Of a stretch of 64,000 nt of DNA, positions 7,232 to 16,157 are shown piece by piece. The number at the start of each line of letters is the position of its first letter. The first letter of the stretch is position 1. The translations under genes were made by a program, and so were the position numbers. The notes beneath the pieces are model-generated. The model saw only the letters and a program-made list of their open reading frames with translations. It was not told the DNA's origin and made no database searches. The DNA comes from Flammeovirgaceae bacterium UBA5585 (GTDB lineage: Bacteria > Bacteroidota > Bacteroidia > Cytophagales > Cyclobacteriaceae), in NCBI GenBank assembly GCA_002425185.1, contig DILT01000016.1:241128-305127 (forward strand), in the 5' to 3' direction.

Positions 7232-8821
7232 ATGTCACTATCCACCACTGAAAGCCGGGGCCAGTGGGGCTCCCGTTTTGGTTTCATCATGTCGGCCGCA
7301 GGTTCGGCCATTGGCCTGGGCAATATCTGGCGCTTCCCCTACCTTACCGGGGAGCACGGAGGTGGCGCCTTTGTGTTTGTATACCTGATCATCGTGCTGC
7401 TGATTGGTGTACCCTTATTATTTACCGAGATAGGACTGGGCAGACTCACCCGCAAAAGCACCATCGGTGCCTTTCGCGACACGGGAGCAGGCCCGGTGTG
7501 GTTGGGTCTTGGAGCCATTCTCGCACTGTTAGTCAGTTTTTTTGTGCTATCTTACTACAGTGTGATTGCCGGGTGGACCATCGGCTATGTATTTAAATCG
7601 CTTAGCGGTTCAACCTCTTCCTTTGCCTCTTTCGCAGCCAATCCGTTTTACACCATTCCCTTGTTGGGTGTGGTAATTGCCATCACCATATCCATTGTAC
7701 TTGGTGGTATTTCCGGAGGAATTGAAAAGGCTACAAAGGTGCTTATGCCGGCCCTGCTCATTCTTATTCTTGTTGTCGCGTTACGAAGTGTAACGCTCGA
7801 TGGCGCTTGGCAGGGTGTGGTCTTCTACCTAACACCCGACTTTTCAAAAATCACGGCCAACACCATTTTGGCAGCATTAGGCCAGGCATTCTTTTCACTA
7901 AGTATTGGCTGGGGCATTATGATAACCTATGGTTCGTATCTCTCCAAACAAACGAACATTGTAAGTAGTGCTGTTTGGGTTGGACTTATGGATACCTCCG
8001 TGGCGTTACTTTCAGGTTTGATGATCTTCCCGGCTGTATTTGCGTTTGGCAAATCACCTGAAGCGGGTCCAACACTTGTTTTTCAGATTTTGCCCGAAGT
8101 GTTCCGTGCCATGCCCGGTGGGGCGATTGTAGGTGCGGTGTTTTTCCTGATCCTTATGGTAGCTGCCATTACCTCCACCATCTCCATGCTTGAGGTGCCT
8201 GCCTCCTACTTCATTGATGAGAAAAAATGGAAACGGAAAAAGGCTTCTATACTCATTGGTATTCTGGCTTTCCTTGTTGGTATTCCTGCGGCCCTTTCAT
8301 CAGGCGGATCAACCTACTTCTCCAACATGACACTGCGCGGGTTGGATGTGAATGCCGTGGCAACAAGAGTAGAACCCGTGAACGGTGATTATCATGTTGT
8401 CATTACAGGCGCTGTAAAACAAGAAAATGTTAAGCAATGGGAAACAGAACTTAAAGATGAGGCCAATAGCGAATTCATTAAATTGGAAACAGATAACGAT
8501 CACCTCGCCTTTGTTTTTCGATCGGAAAATTTCGCTAACGCTTTTGCAGACAAGATCGGCAACCTGAATCGCGGCTTCCTTTCCATACTTGATTATTACT
8601 TCGGAACGTTCTTTATCATCGTAGTGGCTTTTGTTACGTGCATCTATGCAGGATGGAAACTAAACGTAAGGCAGTTGGTACATGAACTTGGAGAAGGATC
8701 ACCGGCTTTCCGGTCGTCTGTGTGGGCACAGCAAGCTTACGTATTTTTCATTCGCTTTGTGTGTCCGCTCCTCATCCTCGCGGTATTGCTTAATATGATG
8801 GGTGTATTCAGTTTCGGCTAA
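7232..8821 (+). CDS. Sodium-dependent transporter, NSS (SNF) family
   Basis: A 529-residue LeuT-fold symporter of the inner membrane. The family signature is in helix 1: GSAIGLGNIWRFPYLTGEHG at about residues 24-43. Eleven to twelve helices follow. Between helix 9 (ILIGILAFLVGIPAAL) and helix 10 (LDYYFGTFFIIVVAF) there is an extra soluble stretch of about 80 residues (VEPVNGDYHVVITGAV to FANAFADKIG) that usual NSS proteins lack; by LeuT topology this loop is periplasmic. The substrate is probably an amino acid or other small amine, but cannot be specified. It is preceded by the 31-residue membrane ORF and followed by a good terminator. Confidence 0.92.
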   Translation: MSLSTTESRGQWGSRFGFIMSAAGSAIGLGNIWRFPYLTGEHGGGAFVFVYLIIVLLIGVPLLFTEIGLGRLTRKSTIGAFRDTGAGPVWLGLGAILALLVSFFVLSYYSVIAGWTIGYVFKSLSGSTSSFASFAANPFYTIPLLGVVIAITISIVLGGISGGIEKATKVLMPALLILILVVALRSVTLDGAWQGVVFYLTPDFSKITANTILAALGQAFFSLSIGWGIMITYGSYLSKQTNIVSSAVWVGLMDTSVALLSGLMIFPAVFAFGKSPEAGPTLVFQILPEVFRAMPGGAIVGAVFFLILMVAAITSTISMLEVPASYFIDEKKWKRKKASILIGILAFLVGIPAALSSGGSTYFSNMTLRGLDVNAVATRVEPVNGDYHVVITGAVKQENVKQWETELKDEANSEFIKLETDNDHLAFVFRSENFANAFADKIGNLNRGFLSILDYYFGTFFIIVVAFVTCIYAGWKLNVRQLVHELGEGSPAFRSSVWAQQAYVFFIRFVCPLLILAVLLNMMGVFSFG

Positions 8822-8839
8822 AAGAGACTCCTGTAAACT

Positions 8840-8881
8840 GCAGACAGCGTCATCCGAAAGGGGGCGCTGCTCTGCTTTTTT
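8840..8881 (+). terminator. Rho-independent terminator after the NSS gene
   Basis: GCAGACAGCG (8840-8849) pairs with CGCTGCTCTGC (8865-8875, one bulged base) and is followed by six T residues. It sits 18 bases after the transporter stop codon. Confidence 0.8.
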
Positions 8882-8940
8882 AAACGACCCGGAACCGGCA
8901 AACCTCTGACAAGTATCAAGTGGGTAGTAGGGAAATAATC

Positions 8941-9900
8941 TTAGTCAACACTGATCAGATACGCGGTATAGGTGATGTAAGCCAGCAATAGAATAACGGC
9001 CTCCCAGCGGTCTAGCTTTGCACGGTTTAATGTAAACATGAAGATCATCAACACGATAGTTGACCCCACTAGCACATAAATATCAAGGTTCAATGCTGTA
9101 TTGTAGGGTATTGGACTAATCAACCCGGTAGTACCCAAAATAAAAAACAGGTTAAAGATGTTTGACCCGACAACGTTGCCTATGGCAATGTCGGTGTTGC
9201 GTTTATAAGCGGCTACTGCTGAGGTAGCCAGCTCTGGCAACGATGTTCCAGCGGCCAGTATGGTTAGGCCAACCAATTTTTCACTTAAGCCAAAATGCTC
9301 TGCAATAGATATTGCGCTATCAACAACAAGCTTACCCCCACCTATCAACATACCCAGTCCAAGTATTACCATGCCTGTTGCCATCAGCATTCCATAAACC
9401 TTTGTGTTGGTTCCGGCATCTTCACCCGTTGAGTTTTTCATGGTTTTGTAAACGTAGCCCAGGAAGGCAACAAAAAACAGCAGCAACACAACACTGTCGA
9501 TACGACCAAGCGAATTACTGTTTTCATTCCTGAAAAGCTCGTCATTCACCAGAATAAATAACATACCTGCTGCCAACAATGATATGGGTATCTCAAACTT
9601 CACAGTGCTCTTTTGTACCACCAGTGGATAAATGGTACCCGCAAGACCAAGTATAAAAAGAAGATTGAAATTATTGCTGCCGATCACATTACCGAATGAC
9701 GCATCATTTTGTCCATTTATTGCCGCCAGCAAGCTCACGATCAACTCCGGCATGGAGGTGCCAAAGGCCACCACGGTTAGTCCAATAGCCAGGTTTGATA
9801 CTCCATACTTCTTGGCTATGGATGATGCTCCGGCTACCAGGAAGTCTGCACCCTTAATCAGGATTATAAATCCGGCCAAGAGCAATACTAAGTTCATCAT
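8941..9900 (-). CDS. Calcium/sodium antiporter, CaCA family (YrbG-like)
   Basis: A 319-residue inner-membrane exchanger with the two inverted alpha-repeats of the family: FGTSMPELIVSLLA in the first half and AAGTSLPELATSAVA in the second, each with the catalytic glutamate, plus matching GNVIGSNNFN and GNVVGSNIFN. About ten helices are visible. It exports Ca2+ (or related cations) in exchange for Na+ or H+. It lies 29 bases downstream of nhaD on the same strand, so the two probably form a cation-homeostasis operon. Confidence 0.93.
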   Translation of the reverse strand: MMNLVLLLAGFIILIKGADFLVAGASSIAKKYGVSNLAIGLTVVAFGTSMPELIVSLLAAINGQNDASFGNVIGSNNFNLLFILGLAGTIYPLVVQKSTVKFEIPISLLAAGMLFILVNDELFRNENSNSLGRIDSVVLLLFFVAFLGYVYKTMKNSTGEDAGTNTKVYGMLMATGMVILGLGMLIGGGKLVVDSAISIAEHFGLSEKLVGLTILAAGTSLPELATSAVAAYKRNTDIAIGNVVGSNIFNLFFILGTTGLISPIPYNTALNLDIYVLVGSTIVLMIFMFTLNRAKLDRWEAVILLLAYITYTAYLISVD

Positions 9901-9929
9901 CGTTTTGTAGGATTAAAATATTAAATGAA

Positions 9930-11300
9930 TCATAGATAACTTTCCATCAGAATATAGGTAGCAGCACCGGCAGCGTATCCGATGAGGGCCAGTAAGCTGA
10001 TCTTTTTAATGTACCAGATGAAATCTACCTTTTCCATTCCCATTACAGCCACGCCCGCAGCTGAGCCGATAATCAAAAGACTTCCGCCTGTTCCGGCACA
10101 GTAAGCAAGATACTCCCAAACCATATGGTCCGGGGGATAGACAGAAAGATCGTACATACCCATGGTTGCAGCTACCAGTGGCACATTATCAACAATGGCC
10201 GATAGTAAACCGATTAATGTTACGATTATCCGTTGGTCACCAAATGTTTGCTCGAGTGTTTGAGCAAATTGTTGTAGTACCTGCATAGTTTCCAATGCAC
10301 CTACAGCAAGTAAAATTCCCAGAAAGAACAACACACTGGGAACATCAATTCGTTGAAGGGCACCGGCTACCGTATAATGTTTACGATGGGCCTCGTCTTT
10401 CTCAGCGTTAAGTAGTTCCGACACGATCCAGAGTATGCCTAATCCAAGCAAGATGCCTGTATAGGGAGGCATATGCGTAAAGGTTTTGAAAACAGGAACG
10501 GAAATCAGAGCACCTACACCTGCAAACAGCATTATTCTTCCGTGTGATGATGGGGGTTCATCAACAACCGTTCGGCTTTCTGTGAACGTATTGAATGAAC
10601 GCTTCATGGTAAAACCCAAAACCAGCAGGGGTGCCAGCAAACATAGCACGCTTGGCACGAAAAGCATTTTCATAATATTCAAAGCAGTAATCTGGCCACC
10701 AATCCATAACATGGTGGTGGTTACATCTCCGATGGGGGTCCATGCGCCACCCGCATTGGCGGCAATAATTACCATGCTCGCAAAAAAAAGCTTAGTCTCC
10801 TTGTCAGGGATCAATTTCCGCAGTAAGGATACCATAACTATAGTAGTGGTGAGATTGTCAAGAATAGAAGAAAGAAAGAAGGCTATCCAGCATACCAGCC
10901 AAAGAAGCGTTTTAGGATTTCGTGTTTTAATTCTGTCGGTAATCAACCGGAACCCATGATGGGCATCGACCAGTTCAACAATGGTCATGGCGCCTAACAG
11001 GAAGAACAGTATCTGGGAAATTTCTGCCAGATGTTCAGAAAGCGAAAAGGTTACAAATTCTCGGTGGAGCTCTTCTGGAGAGGCCTCAGGTGATTGACTG
11101 TTTTCCACTCCGGAGATAGCAAGAAATTTTTGATAGGCAGCACTTTGCAATAGCCCCTCTTCAGGCGAACTGACCATAAACAATGTCCAGCAAAGAACAC
11201 CGGTTACAATGGCAATAGCAGTTTTGTTGATTTTTAAAGTATGTTCAAATGCAATACCCAGATAGCCTAGAACAAAGACTACAATAATAAGGGTAAGCAT
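9930..11300 (-). CDS. nhaD: Na+/H+ antiporter, NhaD type
   Basis: A 456-residue polytopic membrane protein of the IT superfamily. Recognisable segments are DNLTTTIVMVSLLRKLIP, the NAGGAWTPIGDVTTTMLW region, and DNVPLVAATMGMYDLS near the C-terminus, which are characteristic of NhaD antiporters. It exports Na+ (or Li+) in exchange for protons and is typical of organisms facing salt or alkaline stress. It is the first gene of a pair with the CaCA antiporter. A PiT transporter diverges from it 279 bases away. Confidence 0.9.
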   Translation of the reverse strand: MLTLIIVVFVLGYLGIAFEHTLKINKTAIAIVTGVLCWTLFMVSSPEEGLLQSAAYQKFLAISGVENSQSPEASPEELHREFVTFSLSEHLAEISQILFFLLGAMTIVELVDAHHGFRLITDRIKTRNPKTLLWLVCWIAFFLSSILDNLTTTIVMVSLLRKLIPDKETKLFFASMVIIAANAGGAWTPIGDVTTTMLWIGGQITALNIMKMLFVPSVLCLLAPLLVLGFTMKRSFNTFTESRTVVDEPPSSHGRIMLFAGVGALISVPVFKTFTHMPPYTGILLGLGILWIVSELLNAEKDEAHRKHYTVAGALQRIDVPSVLFFLGILLAVGALETMQVLQQFAQTLEQTFGDQRIIVTLIGLLSAIVDNVPLVAATMGMYDLSVYPPDHMVWEYLAYCAGTGGSLLIIGSAAGVAVMGMEKVDFIWYIKKISLLALIGYAAGAATYILMESYL

Positions 11301-11438
11301 AGGCTAAATTGAACTGGCACAAAGATCATGTAATTAAACAACAGGTTGTTCTACTTCCTGCATTTTTATTTTTTCCCTTAGCCGGAAAAGGAAATAATTT
11401 TCCTTGTATAACCCTATGCTTTCAATTCAAATTTGCTC

Positions 11439-11446
11439 TACTTTTG
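11439..11446 (+). promoter_or_regulatory. Possible -7 box for the PiT gene
   Basis: TACTTTTG matches TAnnTTTG in the 279-base gap between nhaD and the phosphate transporter. It would leave a leader of about 130 bases before ATG 11580, in which I see no clear structure. Weak evidence. Confidence 0.25.
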
Positions 11447-11579
11447 ATTCCCCAACTAACATTCCCTGCCAGTCTTCTTGATTTTTGATATCCTTCTCTG
11501 CCCTGAACTGAATAAAACTATTTGTTCAGTTCCTCAGGACATTACCTGTCTTAAGCTTCTTTCAATTCACTAATGCAGT

Positions 11580-13835
11580 ATGGAATTCTATCAGATTCTG
11601 ATTATTCTTTTATTCATTACTGCAATTGTTGATCTGATTGTAGGGGTAAGCAATGATGCTGTTAATTTTCTTAATTCCGCCATCGGATCTAAAGCGGCCC
11701 CCATGCGCACCATTCTGCTGGTGGCCAGTGCCGGTATTCTTATCGGATCGGCATTTTCAAGTGGCATGATGGAAGTGGCGAGAAACGGACTTTTTAACCC
11801 TTCCTTCTTCACCTTCGACCAGGTGATGTATCTTTTTCTCGCAGTTATGTTAACGGATATCTTACTGCTGGATTTCTATAATAACATCGGGCTACCTACA
11901 TCAACCACGGTATCGTTAGTATTTGAGATTCTCGGTGCAGCCTTTGCCATCGGGGTACTGCATTCCTTGACACAGGGGTTAGCCTGGCAGGACATACCCC
12001 TGGCTAACATCCTGAATTTCTCCAGTGCGATAACCATTATCAGCGGTATTTTCCTTTCCATATTCCTTGCGTTTATTCTCGGCTCCTTTATTCAGCACAT
12101 CGCACGATTGGCTTTTACCTTCTCGTTGAAAAAATCAGTCAAAAAATATGGCGCTGTATTTTGCGGATTATCGATCACCACAATTCTCTACTTCCTGTTG
12201 ATCAAGGGAGCAAAAGGAAGCGCATTGATTACGGATGTACAGGTGGAATGGATCGTAAACCATACCTTCTCTATTCTGCTCAGCAGTTTTGCTTTCTTCA
12301 GTATGCTGATCCAGTTCATCATGTGGTATACGCGCATCAACCCACTGAAAGTAGTAGTACTGTTGGGAACCTTCGCCCTTGCTATGGCCTTTGCCGGCAA
12401 TGACCTGGTAAATTTTATTGGTATAGCCGTTGCGGGTATGACAGCATTCAACCATTGGTCAGCATCAGGTATTCCTGCCGATCAATTTTATATGGTTGAC
12501 TTGGCGAAAAAAGTAGTGACTCCTGCATGGATCTTATTAGCTGCTGGCTTAATAATGGTCATTACACTATGGACCAATGCCAAAAGTCGAAAAGTTACAG
12601 AAACAGAAATATCCCTTGGCCGTCAGGATGAAGGTGACGAAAAGTTTCGTCCCAACGCGCTGTCGCGCATTTTGGTTGGAGCGGGCTTGCTGGCCGGCAG
12701 AGCAATTGACTTACTACTACCGCGATCGTGGTCAAAAGTATTGGAAAAAAGATTTACCACGCAAGACATATCGACCATAAACGAAAAGGACCAACCCTCG
12801 TTTGATCTCGTGCGTGGCTCTGTAAACCTGCTGGTATCCAGTGTACTCATTGCCTATGGCACCTCACAAAAGTTGCCCCTCTCCACAACATTTGTCACGT
12901 TTATGGTGGCAATGGGCAGCTCGTTTGCCGACAAGGCGTGGGGCCGCGAAAGTGCTGTATACAGGGTTGCTGGAGTAATGAACGTGATTGCCGGATGGCT
13001 TATAACCGCCCTGATTGCATTTACTGCCAGCGGACTGATTGCTCTTATTCTTTTCAAGACTGGCCCCACAGGCGTAATCGTAGTAACAGCTTTCAGTGCT
13101 TTTTTTCTGATTCGAAGTCATGTAGTGTTTGCCCGAAAAGTAAAAAAGGATTTGGCCAGTCAGAAGGTTTTTTCGAGTCAGCTTAAAGACCTGAAACAGG
13201 CTGTTGACGAGAGTAATGACGTGACAATCAAAAACCTTACGATATTAATGGGCGTATATTCGGCCAGTGTTGATTCACTCGCGAGGGAAAAAAGAAAAAC
13301 TGCAGAAAAAACAATGCTTCGTATGCAGGAGCTCAGAGCAGAGGCCAATGTAATCCAGCACAAAATTATCAAGTATGTCAGGAAAATGCCCAGGCATAAC
13401 CTACCGGCCAGCCGATTATATATTCACATGTTTGATCACATGCAGGATTTGTATCAAAGCACGTTGCTGATAAGCGAAAGCTGTACGGAACACCTGAAGA
13501 ACTACCACACCACGCCCTCAAAAAAATTCCTGCAGCAGCTTCAGGAATTTGAAAAAGCTCTGACGGAATATACCGTGCTTATGTGTGAGGACATTGGTTC
13601 ATCAAGGTTTACACACGCAGAAGCACTATCATCGTTGGATCAAAAATTAATCAACTCTATCAATCAAACCATCGATGAACAAATCATTGCCCTGCAAACG
13701 GATAGTATCGGAAACAGGATTGGACTTTTACAGGTTCGTATACTATTGGAGTCAAAAGACATCGCCATTACCTTGCAGCAACTCTACATGCTCTGTCACA
13801 ATTATAACAGAAAGGATAAGAATACACCGGGCTGA
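11580..13835 (+). CDS. PiT-family inorganic phosphate transporter with PhoU-like C-terminal domain
   Basis: A 751-residue fusion. The membrane part has the two PiT repeats: VGVSNDAVNFLNSAIGSKAA with IGLPTSTTVSLV in the first, and FAGNDLVNFIGIAVAG with LPLSTTFVTFMVAMGSSFAD in the second. The last roughly 230 residues (from about 520) are hydrophilic and helical, with long amphipathic stretches such as KTAEKTMLRMQELRAEANVI, resembling the PhoU-like helical bundles attached to some PiT proteins. It imports phosphate by Na+ or H+ symport; the tail probably regulates it. Confidence 0.9.
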   Translation: MEFYQILIILLFITAIVDLIVGVSNDAVNFLNSAIGSKAAPMRTILLVASAGILIGSAFSSGMMEVARNGLFNPSFFTFDQVMYLFLAVMLTDILLLDFYNNIGLPTSTTVSLVFEILGAAFAIGVLHSLTQGLAWQDIPLANILNFSSAITIISGIFLSIFLAFILGSFIQHIARLAFTFSLKKSVKKYGAVFCGLSITTILYFLLIKGAKGSALITDVQVEWIVNHTFSILLSSFAFFSMLIQFIMWYTRINPLKVVVLLGTFALAMAFAGNDLVNFIGIAVAGMTAFNHWSASGIPADQFYMVDLAKKVVTPAWILLAAGLIMVITLWTNAKSRKVTETEISLGRQDEGDEKFRPNALSRILVGAGLLAGRAIDLLLPRSWSKVLEKRFTTQDISTINEKDQPSFDLVRGSVNLLVSSVLIAYGTSQKLPLSTTFVTFMVAMGSSFADKAWGRESAVYRVAGVMNVIAGWLITALIAFTASGLIALILFKTGPTGVIVVTAFSAFFLIRSHVVFARKVKKDLASQKVFSSQLKDLKQAVDESNDVTIKNLTILMGVYSASVDSLAREKRKTAEKTMLRMQELRAEANVIQHKIIKYVRKMPRHNLPASRLYIHMFDHMQDLYQSTLLISESCTEHLKNYHTTPSKKFLQQLQEFEKALTEYTVLMCEDIGSSRFTHAEALSSLDQKLINSINQTIDEQIIALQTDSIGNRIGLLQVRILLESKDIAITLQQLYMLCHNYNRKDKNTPG

Positions 13836-13850
13836 GCATAGCCCATTTAC

Positions 13851-14600
13851 CTATTTAATCTTCTCCCACACTTCACTAACCGGAGTACCCGTAGTGCCTT
13901 TCCCTTTATGATACCAATCCATTCCGTCTAATCGGCAGTCAAAGGTTAGCGACATTCCTGCACGCGAATTATCGCGGGAGAAGAAGCGGATAGTTTCCGT
14001 GTACTTACCACCTTCAAGTTTATAGGTTCCACCACCAGTGCCCATAAATTGTTTGGTTTCATAATTGAAAGCCGCCCATTGAAAATAATTACCAGATAGA
14101 ATTTTAATCGTTTGCCGGGGCGATGTTCCTCCCCTGCGTTCACCTGCAACACCTTCATCATTTACCCGTGCACCAAAGCGCCATGCACCATTTAGTGGCG
14201 AAACTTCCGCATCAACTTTTTTCCAGGTCTCTTTCAATACCATACCGTGCATGGGTGCCTCGATGGTAAGTTCATCCTTTTTTAAAGAATAAGAATAGTT
14301 AACTGGTTGCCGAACTTTAGTGCTATCAGTGGTATAGAAGTCTGGCACTTCAGTATAGTTTTTCTTGTCTACACTATAATTTCCCCCACCAGCTTTTATA
14401 AATTTTCCTTCCTTGTCATGCATAGCGAACATAAAATACCCTTCACTGTAAATTTTAATGCACTCATCTGCAAAGGGTTTTCCATTTTGTGTGATGAGCT
14501 TCCATGCTCCGGTAAAATCTTGTGCTGCACCACTGAACGAAACCAAGGAAAATAAAATAGTCGCCCCTATCATTAAAAATATTTGTGTAGTGCTTTTCAT
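13851..14600 (-). CDS. Secreted two-repeat protein, unknown function
   Basis: A 249-residue protein with a signal peptide (ILFSLVSFSGAAQ, cleaved near AAQ) and two related halves. Each half contains a GAW segment (FTGAWKLITQNGK; LNGAWRFGARVND), a FxFAxxxxExKxFxxxGGGxY block (FMFAMHDKEGKFIKAGGGNY; FQWAAFNYETKQFMGTGGGT), and a W[KE]K end. This looks like an internal duplication of a lipocalin-like or DUF4488-like beta domain. Its role is unknown. It converges with the PiT gene, 15 bases between their 3' ends. Confidence 0.7.
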   Translation of the reverse strand: MKSTTQIFLMIGATILFSLVSFSGAAQDFTGAWKLITQNGKPFADECIKIYSEGYFMFAMHDKEGKFIKAGGGNYSVDKKNYTEVPDFYTTDSTKVRQPVNYSYSLKKDELTIEAPMHGMVLKETWKKVDAEVSPLNGAWRFGARVNDEGVAGERRGGTSPRQTIKILSGNYFQWAAFNYETKQFMGTGGGTYKLEGGKYTETIRFFSRDNSRAGMSLTFDCRLDGMDWYHKGKGTTGTPVSEVWEKIK

Positions 14601-14673
14601 AACCTATAGTTTTAAGTTCTACCGATTATATATTTAACGAATCACTTCATCATCACATCAACTCATCAACGAA

Positions 14674-15468
14674 TCATTTCTTATAATACTGCATCGCTTC
14701 GGGCATCCAACTGTTCAAATCGCGAACACGCGTTTCAGATGACGGGTGAGTGGAAAGAAACTCAGGTGGAGCCTGTCCACCACTCAACGCAGCCATTCGC
14801 CCCCAGAAACGTGGCGCTTCCTGCGGATCATAACCCGCCATCGCCATAAAGATCAAGCCCATCTTATCGGCTTCCGATTCATGCTGGCGACTAAACTTCA
14901 GCATACCAATGCTGGTGCCTGCACCTACAGCCTGCATAAAAAGTTCATTGCCCAGTGTAGGATTCTGTCCCATTAATGCACCCAGTGATTGAACACCTAC
15001 CTGCGCTACCATTTGCTGACTCATCCGTTCACGACCATGATTGGCAATAGCGTGGGCAACTTCATGCCCCATTACAACTGCTACACCCAGTTCATCCTTA
15101 CAAACCGGAAGTATACCCGTATAAAATGCCACCTTGCCACCCGGCATACACCACGCATTTACCGTTGGTTCTTCAATCAGGTTAAACTCCCAGGCAAATC
15201 CATTTAATTGGGAAGAAAGATTTTTTTCGGCCATATACTGCTCTACTGCCTTCTGAATATTTACACCAACCCGCCTGATCATGGCAGTTTGTTCAGCATT
15301 TCTGGATAATGGACCTTTCGTGATGACTTCACGATACTGCTGATTCGCCATCGGAATAATTTCCGCATTGGAGATAAGACTTAATTGACTGCGACCTGTA
15401 ACCGGAACAGTAGCGCATGCATACACGATAAGGCCGCCTATCAAAAGAACAATTACATTTCTGATCAT
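14674..15468 (-). CDS. M48-family zinc metallopeptidase, lipoprotein
   Basis: A 264-residue peptidase with HEVAH in VAVVMGHEVAHAIANHGRER and the third zinc ligand in the downstream SEADKMGL motif, as in LoiP/BepA-type M48 enzymes. The start chosen is ATG 15468 because the N-terminus MIRNVIVLLIGGLIVYAC is a lipoprotein signal with a lipobox cysteine; the frame extends ten codons further to 15498 but across a likely promoter. It probably degrades or refolds misassembled envelope proteins. Confidence 0.9.
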   Translation of the reverse strand: MIRNVIVLLIGGLIVYACATVPVTGRSQLSLISNAEIIPMANQQYREVITKGPLSRNAEQTAMIRRVGVNIQKAVEQYMAEKNLSSQLNGFAWEFNLIEEPTVNAWCMPGGKVAFYTGILPVCKDELGVAVVMGHEVAHAIANHGRERMSQQMVAQVGVQSLGALMGQNPTLGNELFMQAVGAGTSIGMLKFSRQHESEADKMGLIFMAMAGYDPQEAPRFWGRMAALSGGQAPPEFLSTHPSSETRVRDLNSWMPEAMQYYKK

Positions 15469-15485
15469 ACGTTGTAAATTTGAAT

Positions 15486-15493
15486 CAAAAATA
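15486..15493 (-). promoter_or_regulatory. Putative -7 box of the M48 peptidase gene
   Basis: Minus strand TATTTTTG matches TAnnTTTG, 18 bases upstream of ATG 15468. It faces the box at 15517 and so forms a divergent promoter pair. Confidence 0.4.
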
Positions 15494-15516
15494 CACATTC
15501 ACAATCAGATTGTTAA

Positions 15517-15524
15517 TAGCTTTG
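15517..15524 (+). promoter_or_regulatory. Putative -7 box of the fumarylacetoacetate hydrolase-family gene
   Basis: TAGCTTTG matches TAnnTTTG and lies 18 bases before ATG 15543, giving a short leader. Confidence 0.45.
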
Positions 15525-15542
15525 TATCCTAAATAGATTGTT

Positions 15543-16157
15543 ATGAGAATTTTCGCCATCGGACGCAATTATGTTGAGCACATCCAGGAACTAAACAACG
15601 AGCGCCCTGACGAACCCGTGATTTTTACCAAGCCCGATACGGCCATTCTCAGGAATAATGCACCGTTTTACTACCCCGATTTTTCGAAAGACATTCATCA
15701 CGAGGTTGAACTGGTGTTGCGCATCTGCAAAGAAGGCAAGAACATACAAGAGAAGTTTTCCAACAAGTATTATGATGCCATAGGTATTGGTATTGATTTT
15801 ACTGCCCGTGACCTGCAACAGAAGGCCAAGGAAAAAGGCTTGCCGTGGGATATCGCCAAGGGCTTTAACGGTTCAGCGCCTATATCCGATAAATTCATTC
15901 CTGTGAGTGAATTCAGGAACCTTAAAGACATCAATTTCAGTTTACAGGTAGATGGCGTACTGAAGCAACAAGGAAACACCAGTTTAATGCTCTTCAGTTT
16001 TGATTATATTATAGCATACTTATCTAAATTTTTTACACTGCGAACCGGAGATTTAATTTTTAGCGGAACCCCTAAAGGAGTAGGCCCCGTGTCGGTTGGC
16101 AATGTGTTAACGGCCTTTATTGAAGATGAAAAACTATTGGAATTTGAAATCAAGTAA
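15543..16157 (+). CDS. Fumarylacetoacetate hydrolase-family protein
   Basis: A 204-residue cytosolic protein of the FAH/YcgM fold. It has the metal-binding acidic residues in DIHHEVELVLRI and GIGIDFTARDLQQ, the lysine segment AKGFNGSAPISD, and the end motif IFSGTPKGVGPV. Family members hydrolyse or decarboxylate beta-dicarbonyl acids, such as acylpyruvates and oxaloacetate; the exact substrate here is unknown. The next gene starts 32 bases before this stop codon, so they are translationally linked. Confidence 0.88.
   Translation: MRIFAIGRNYVEHIQELNNERPDEPVIFTKPDTAILRNNAPFYYPDFSKDIHHEVELVLRICKEGKNIQEKFSNKYYDAIGIGIDFTARDLQQKAKEKGLPWDIAKGFNGSAPISDKFIPVSEFRNLKDINFSLQVDGVLKQQGNTSLMLFSFDYIIAYLSKFFTLRTGDLIFSGTPKGVGPVSVGNVLTAFIEDEKLLEFEIK

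Noticed and set aside
10486..10959. 157-codon plus-strand frame opposite nhaD
   Set aside because: Antisense to a conserved antiporter; composition is that of a shadow frame.
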